Source: Collinsella sp.
Lineage (GTDB): Bacteria > Actinomycetota > Coriobacteriia > Coriobacteriales > Coriobacteriaceae
DNA length: 64,000 nt
NCBI GenBank assembly: GCA_019414205.1
Contig: DXML01000022.1
Coordinates: 62,001-126,000 of the forward strand
Reading direction: 5' to 3'
Shown: positions 59,782 through 64,000 of the stretch, in pieces
Numbering within the stretch: the first letter of the stretch is position 1
Layout: each line of letters starts with the position of its first letter
Notes under the pieces: generated by a model
Told to the model about the DNA's origin: nothing
The model's database searches: none
What the model saw: only the letters and a program-made list of their open reading frames with translations
Translations under genes and position numbers: made by a program

Positions 59782-61221
59782 CTAGTCCAGACGACGGGTC
59801 TGCGCCACGTGCTTGTACCAGTAGGCGCTTGCCTTGGGCGTGCGCTTCTGGGTTTCAAAGTCAACGTAGAAGAAGCCGTAACGCTTGTTGTAGCCATTGG
59901 TCCAGGAGAACTGATCCTGCAGGCTCCACAGGAAGTAGCCGCCCACGTTGACGCCCACCTCCATGGCCTTGAGCAACCAGCGCAGGTGCTGCTCGATGTA
60001 GTCGATGCGCGGCTGGTCGTCCACAAAGCCGTCTTTGTAGGGGTCCTTGTAGCCCATGCCGTTCTCGGTGATGAAGATCTGCTTGTAGTTGGGGTAGCGC
60101 TGCTTAATGTAGACGAGCAGATCGAACAGGCCCTCGGGATAGATGATCCAGTCCCAGTCGGTGGTGGGGATGCCAGGCTTGTTCACATGCTCGCCAATGC
60201 CCTTGACGCGCCAACGGCCGGTGCCCTTCTCGCCCGTACCGTTGTGGTGCAGGTCGTTCTCGCCGTCGTAAGCCTTCAAAAAACGGCACTGGTAGTTGTT
60301 AACGCCCAGGTAGTCGTTGTAGAGCGCGGCCTCGCGCATGATTTCCAGATCCTCGTCTAGGATCTGGATGGTGCCACCCGAGACGGCGGCCAGGCGGTTG
60401 GCGCACTCGAGGGTGTCGGGCGCGTAGTCGCCGCGGAAGGTGGCGTCGAGCAAGAACTGGTTTTGCAGCACGTGCTCGTTGTTGGCGGCCTTGATATCGG
60501 CGGGGTCGTTCTCGTTGAGCGGATACTTAAACTCCAACGACTGAATGACGCCGACCTTGCCCTTAAAACCGCCGTTGTGGAAGGCCAGCACTGCCTTGGC
60601 GTGGGCGAGCATCATGTTGTGCTCGCACTGGAAGGCCTCGGCCAGATGCGCCTTGACGCCACCGGGGAAGGTGCCCTCGATGTAGGTGTTGGAGGCATCG
60701 GCCCAAATCTCGTTAAAGGTGAACCAGTAGGTCACCTGGTCGGCGTACTCCTTAAAGCAGAAGGTGGCAAAGTCCACAAAGGCGTCGATGGTCTCGCGGT
60801 TGAGGAAATCGCCCTTCTCAAAGAGGGGCAGCGGCGTGTCGAAGTGATGCAGCGTGACGAACGGCTCAACGTGGTGCTTATGGCACTCGGCGAAGAGATC
60901 GTGGTAGAACTGCACGCCCTCGGGGTTGATTTCGCCGGTACCGTTGGGGAAGATGCGGCTCCAGGCGATGGAGAGGCGAATGCCGTTGATGCCAAACTCC
61001 TCGCACAGCTCCAGATCGACGGGGTACTGGTTGTAGAAGTCCGAAGCGGGATCGGGGGAGAAGCGCCCCTGGGCCTCCAGGAAGTCGTCCCAGGCGACTT
61101 TGCCCTTACCGTGAGTGCGGGTCTCGCCCTCTACCTGGTAGGCAGCAGTGGCGCCGCCAAAGACAAAGTCCTCGGGAAACTGCGCGGGCGGGTTGGTGAC
61201 GCTAGCAGGGTTAACGGACAT
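59782..61221 (-). CDS. lacG: 6-phospho-beta-galactosidase, GH1 (module 3)
   Basis: 479 residues, the closest of the three to lactococcal LacG: FGGATAAYQVEGETRTHGKG, HVEPFVTLHHFDTP, TDWDWIIYPEGLFD and FSWTNGYNKRYGFFYVDFET. Acid/base Glu is in WFTFNEIWAD, nucleophile in IFITENGMG. Classical lactose-6-phosphate hydrolysis is the likely role. It follows lacE after 66 bases that hold a hairpin. A strong terminator lies downstream. Confidence 0.92.
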   Translation of the reverse strand: MSVNPASVTNPPAQFPEDFVFGGATAAYQVEGETRTHGKGKVAWDDFLEAQGRFSPDPASDFYNQYPVDLELCEEFGINGIRLSIAWSRIFPNGTGEINPEGVQFYHDLFAECHKHHVEPFVTLHHFDTPLPLFEKGDFLNRETIDAFVDFATFCFKEYADQVTYWFTFNEIWADASNTYIEGTFPGGVKAHLAEAFQCEHNMMLAHAKAVLAFHNGGFKGKVGVIQSLEFKYPLNENDPADIKAANNEHVLQNQFLLDATFRGDYAPDTLECANRLAAVSGGTIQILDEDLEIMREAALYNDYLGVNNYQCRFLKAYDGENDLHHNGTGEKGTGRWRVKGIGEHVNKPGIPTTDWDWIIYPEGLFDLLVYIKQRYPNYKQIFITENGMGYKDPYKDGFVDDQPRIDYIEQHLRWLLKAMEVGVNVGGYFLWSLQDQFSWTNGYNKRYGFFYVDFETQKRTPKASAYWYKHVAQTRRLD

Positions 61222-61244
61222 GATGATCCAATCGTCTAAATCGA

Positions 61245-61278
61245 AGGGCCAGCCGGTCTTGGATGGTCGGCTGGCCCT
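61245..61278 (-). promoter_or_regulatory. Intercistronic hairpin, module 3
   Basis: AGGGCCAGCCG / CGGCTGGCCCT, an 11-base perfect stem between lacE and lacG, no T run. Confidence 0.65.
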
Positions 61279-61287
61279 GAGCGTTAC

Positions 61288-63063
61288 TTACTTAGAGAGC
61301 TGTTCACTCACGAAGGCGAGAGACTTATCGCCGTTCTGGGAGAGCTCGATGTATTGCTTGCCACGGCAGGCGACGCACTTGTTGCCCACGCGCTCGCAGT
61401 CCTTCTGCAGGTCGGCCAGGTAGCTCGCGGCCTGCGGGGCCAGGACGACTAGGTCAAAGTCGGGGAGCATGTCAACGTGGTTGCCGTATGCCTCGGCAGC
61501 GGTCTCAAGATTGATGCCGCGCTCCTTGGCGGCCTTGGCCAGCGCGTTGGCGAGCAGGCCCGAGGTGCCGCCACCCTGGCAGAGCACGAGCACGCGCTTG
61601 CCGTTGAGGTCGCTGGCGGTCGTTGCCTCGGCAGCGGGTGCTGCAGAAGCGGCGGGGGCGTCGACCTTCACGGCCTCGGCAGCAGCGCCAGCGGCAACGC
61701 TCTTGGCGTCGGCCTTGCCCTGGAAGGCATCGTTGAGCTTGGCGGCCTTCTCGGCGTTCTTGGCGGCGAGCTCCTCCTGGGAGATCTCGGCCTCCTCGGC
61801 GCACTTCTGGGCGTCATAGGCACGGAAGAACGGGTAGTACAGAACGAAGTCGACGACCAGGATAAGGGCGAGCATCACAAAGGCGAGCGGCTGGAAGCCC
61901 AGGCCCATGATGGTGCCGATGGGGCCGGGGACGGTCCAGGGCAGGGTGTACATAAAGCCGTTCATGCCCAAGAAGTCGATAAAGATCTTGAGGATCCAGA
62001 TGTTGGCGATCGGGGCAAAGACAAACGGGACAAAGAAGACGGGGTTGAGCACGATGGGCGCGGCGAACAGCAGCGGCTCGTTGACGGCAAAGCAGACCGG
62101 GACGATGGCAGCCTTACCGACGGCGCGCATCTCCTGAGACTTGGCCAGGAAGCAGAACATAAAGACCAGGACGAGCGTGGCGCCGGTGCCGCCCATGCAG
62201 ACGACGAAGTATTGGGCACCCTGGGTCAGGACAGCGGAAGCGTGCTGGCCAGCCTGGAACGCAGCCAGGTTGTCGGTCATGTTGGCAACGAGGGCGGCGG
62301 CGATGGCGGGCTCGACGATCGAGGGGCCGTGGACGCCCACGAACCAGAAGAGGCTCATGGCGCCGTAGATCACAGCGAGGCCGATGTAGCCGTCGGCAGC
62401 GGTGAACAGGGGCTGGAACACCTGGATGACGCCCTGGGCAAAGCAGAAGCCAAAAGCAGCGCGGAAGGCGATGTCAAAGACCCAAAAGACGGTGATGCAG
62501 ACGGAGAAGGGGATGATGTCCTTAAAGGTCTGCGAGATGTTGGGCGGAACTTGCTCGGGCATCTTGACGGTGATGTTGCGCTTAATGAAGAACTTGTAGA
62601 TGATGCCGGTCACAAACGCAGCGATAAAGGCGGTCAGCAGGCCTTTGGAACCAAGGTAGGTGGTGTTGAAGCCGCTGGCAGCGTCCGTGGCGATCGTGTC
62701 GCTCGAAAGGAGCAAGAAGCCGATGATGGCCGCGCACATGCACGAGATGAAGTTGATCTGGTTGTTCTTGGGCAGATCGCGGTTCTGAGCGTCGGCGAAG
62801 TGCTTGGCTGTGGTGGCAGCGCAGGCGATGGCCAGGATACCCATGGAGTAGTTGTAGCACTTCCACAGGGCGTTGTTGATGTCATCGGGCCAGTAGAAAC
62901 CCCAGATGTTGGGGACCGAGGCTACCAGGCAGAAGATGGACGAGAAGATGATGATGGGGATGACGGAGATAAAGCCGTCGCGGATCGCCTTGAGGTACTT
63001 GTTGCGGGCGATCGCGTTGAAAAAGGGCTGGCCCTTTTCGATGATGGCGATGAGTTGCTCCAT
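61288..63063 (-). CDS. lacE: Lactose-type PTS EIICB (module 3)
   Basis: 591 residues, closest to lactococcal LacE: IIEKGQPFFNAIARNKYLKA, YYSMG-like NYSMGILAIACAATTAKHFA, RDLPKNNQINFIS, MPEQVPPNISQTFKDIIPF and FWFVGVHGPSIVEPAIAAAL. EIIB has the active Cys about residue 495 in VLVLCQGGGTSGLL. The other two EIIB domains read CAGAGTS here, so EIIA recognition may differ between modules. Divergent from the LacI gene at 63421. Confidence 0.93.
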   Translation of the reverse strand: MEQLIAIIEKGQPFFNAIARNKYLKAIRDGFISVIPIIIFSSIFCLVASVPNIWGFYWPDDINNALWKCYNYSMGILAIACAATTAKHFADAQNRDLPKNNQINFISCMCAAIIGFLLLSSDTIATDAASGFNTTYLGSKGLLTAFIAAFVTGIIYKFFIKRNITVKMPEQVPPNISQTFKDIIPFSVCITVFWVFDIAFRAAFGFCFAQGVIQVFQPLFTAADGYIGLAVIYGAMSLFWFVGVHGPSIVEPAIAAALVANMTDNLAAFQAGQHASAVLTQGAQYFVVCMGGTGATLVLVFMFCFLAKSQEMRAVGKAAIVPVCFAVNEPLLFAAPIVLNPVFFVPFVFAPIANIWILKIFIDFLGMNGFMYTLPWTVPGPIGTIMGLGFQPLAFVMLALILVVDFVLYYPFFRAYDAQKCAEEAEISQEELAAKNAEKAAKLNDAFQGKADAKSVAAGAAAEAVKVDAPAASAAPAAEATTASDLNGKRVLVLCQGGGTSGLLANALAKAAKERGINLETAAEAYGNHVDMLPDFDLVVLAPQAASYLADLQKDCERVGNKCVACRGKQYIELSQNGDKSLAFVSEQLSK

Positions 63064-63122
63064 GCAATGCTCCTAAGAGTCGGTGGGTTAGCAACGATGG
63101 TAGCTTTTGGCGTTCAGTTGCC

Positions 63123-63144
63123 AAAATGTTGACGTTGCCATTTT
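63123..63144. promoter_or_regulatory. Module 3 operator, site 1
   Basis: AAAATGTTGACGTTGCCATT (63123-63142, then TT) is the inverse of site 2 with one base changed; it lies 60 bases before the lacE start. Confidence 0.72.
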
Positions 63145-63244
63145 GCGACACAAAAAAAGACGCGAACCGGTGGTTCCTGTGCCTGCGAACCGTCGATTCC
63201 CTATGCGTAAACGTTTGAGCCGCCCGGTGGCTCTGTGTTTGCGC

Positions 63245-63263
63245 AATGGCAACGTTAACATTT
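63245..63263. promoter_or_regulatory. Module 3 operator, site 2
   Basis: AATGGCAACGTTAACATTT, inverted relative to site 1 and about 120 bases away, so looping by a tetrameric LacI-type protein is possible. Confidence 0.72.
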
Positions 63264-63298
63264 GGGCGTCAAAAGCCGTTTGGGGAAGCAAAAATGTC

Positions 63299-63316
63299 GG
63301 TGAACGGTAGGTTTTG
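63299..63316 (+). promoter_or_regulatory. GGTRAACGGT motif, copy 4
   Basis: GGTGAACGGTAGGTTTTG, 105 bases before the LacI start; its core TCGGTGAACGGTAG is found exactly, inverted, at 19858-19871. Confidence 0.45.
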
Positions 63317-63420
63317 GGTGGTGAGCGTATGGTGGGGGAGGCGTTGGATATACTTGAAGGCGTTAAAAATGACTGCGTAGGGTGCCACCAATGGCATCGT
63401 CGACATAGAAAGATCGACCT

Positions 63421-64000
63421 ATGGCCGCTGTTAAAAAATCGGTTTCCGTTAAGGATGTGGCGCGTCTCGCGGGCGTCTCGGAGCAGACAGTCTCGCGTAC
63501 GGTGCACGATTCGCCCAGTGTGCGCCCCGAGACCAAGGAGCGCGTGCGTGCCGCCATGCGCGAGCTGGGGTATCGCCCCAATTTTGCCGGTCGATCGTTG
63601 CGCCGCGGTAAGTTTAAGACCGTCGGCGTCGCCATGTTCAACATTACCGGCACCGGCAACCTCGACCGTATGGAGGGCTTTGCCGCCGCCGCCGACAAAC
63701 ACGGCTACGCCATCACCCTCACTAAAGTAGATGGACACCCCTATACCCTCGAGAGCGCATCGTCGCGTATGAGCGCACTGCCGGTGGACGGTATTGTCGT
63801 GATTATGAACCGCATGCCGGCGGACTTTGGCACTTTTGAGCCGCTGCCCGGCATGCAGACGGTGCTCGTTACGATGTTGGAGCACCCGCTCTGTTCAACG
63901 GTCGATAATGACCAGTTCGATTGTTCGCGCCAGGTGGTCGAGTACTTGCTGGGGCGGGGGCACAAAACCGTGCACTTTATCTCGTGTCCCGAGCGCTCGC
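63421..64000 (+). CDS. LacI-family regulator (module 3), cut by the window end
   Basis: 193 residues are visible. Head VSVKDVARLAGVSEQTVSRT with hinge YRPNFAGRSLRRGKFKTVG, then the sensor start FNITGTGNLDRMEGFAAAAD and STVDNDQFDCSRQVVEYLL. It is most like the module 2 regulator (GNL.R/T.EG, NRMPADF). The reading frame is open at base 64000, where about 140 residues should follow. Divergent from lacE-lacG of module 3. Confidence 0.88.
   Translation, partial: MAAVKKSVSVKDVARLAGVSEQTVSRTVHDSPSVRPETKERVRAAMRELGYRPNFAGRSLRRGKFKTVGVAMFNITGTGNLDRMEGFAAAADKHGYAITLTKVDGHPYTLESASSRMSALPVDGIVVIMNRMPADFGTFEPLPGMQTVLVTMLEHPLCSTVDNDQFDCSRQVVEYLLGRGHKTVHFISCPERS

Noticed and set aside
51704..63132. Long + strand frames (550-590 codons) opposite the three lacE genes
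   Set aside because: They are antisense shadows of conserved transporters, appear in all three paralogues for the same compositional reason, and have no domain-like sequence.

Overview
The window reads as a chromosomal segment of a high-G+C anaerobic actinomycete of the class Coriobacteriia, most likely a gut Collinsella. That assignment is inferred from the GAC/CTC/GCC-rich codon use, an archaeal-like type IA topoisomerase, hypB, and the dense lactose/GalNAc phosphotransferase (PTS) loci; no rRNA is present to confirm it. One tRNA gene is present, tRNA-Thr(CGT).

Layout. (1) 1-18.7 kb, mainly + strand housekeeping: hypB, topA, tmk-holB-ricT, comF, a possible PD-(D/E)XK-like protein, a lipoprotein binding protein, hpf, degV, a beta-hydroxyacid dehydrogenase with a His/Cys-rich tail, a HEAT protein, an NAD-type isocitrate dehydrogenase and a SurA-like protein. 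(2) 18.7-30.4 kb: an XRE/DUF2975 pair, then a GalNAc/amino-sugar regulon (mannose-family PTS IIA-YajC-IIB-IIC-IID, GntR regulator, agaS, nagA, lacX, lacC, YhcH) with TGGT-TACT-ACCA operators before two of its transcription units and a relic 3' end of a second nagA. (3) 31.633-46.803 kb: a 15.2 kb integrative mobilizable element inserted in the 3' end of tRNA-Thr and bounded by 50-bp direct repeats. It holds an integrase, an excisionase-like protein, a DnaB-like ATPase, MobC, a VirD4-type coupling protein and a relaxase, then IS debris, then an AT-richer cargo: a candidate RiPP (ribosomally made, modified peptide) cluster of a PqqD/GNAT-like fusion, a radical SAM enzyme, a 67-residue precursor candidate, a small membrane protein and an ABC exporter. 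A broken EcsC gene lies at its end. (4) 46.9-64 kb: an orphan PTS IIB whose active-site His is Tyr, galM and a LacR-like regulator, then three paralogous lactose-type modules, each with a LacE-type EIICB, a LacG-type 6-phospho-beta-galactosidase and a LacI-family regulator (the last cut by the window edge).

How it fits together. Regions 2 and 4 converge on tagatose-6-phosphate: GalNAc-6-P goes through NagA and AgaS, and galactose-6-P comes from the LacG enzymes; LacC phosphorylates tagatose-6-P. Galactose-6-P isomerase, tagatose-bisphosphate aldolase and EIIA-Lac are not in the window. Each lac module carries its own diverged version of one operator family, suggesting duplicated systems kept apart by regulator specificity.

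Dispersed palindromes and MITE-like repeats punctuate the chromosome. The RiPP cargo and the three-module operator code are the most promising new biology. All assignments are by reading the sequence; no database search was run.
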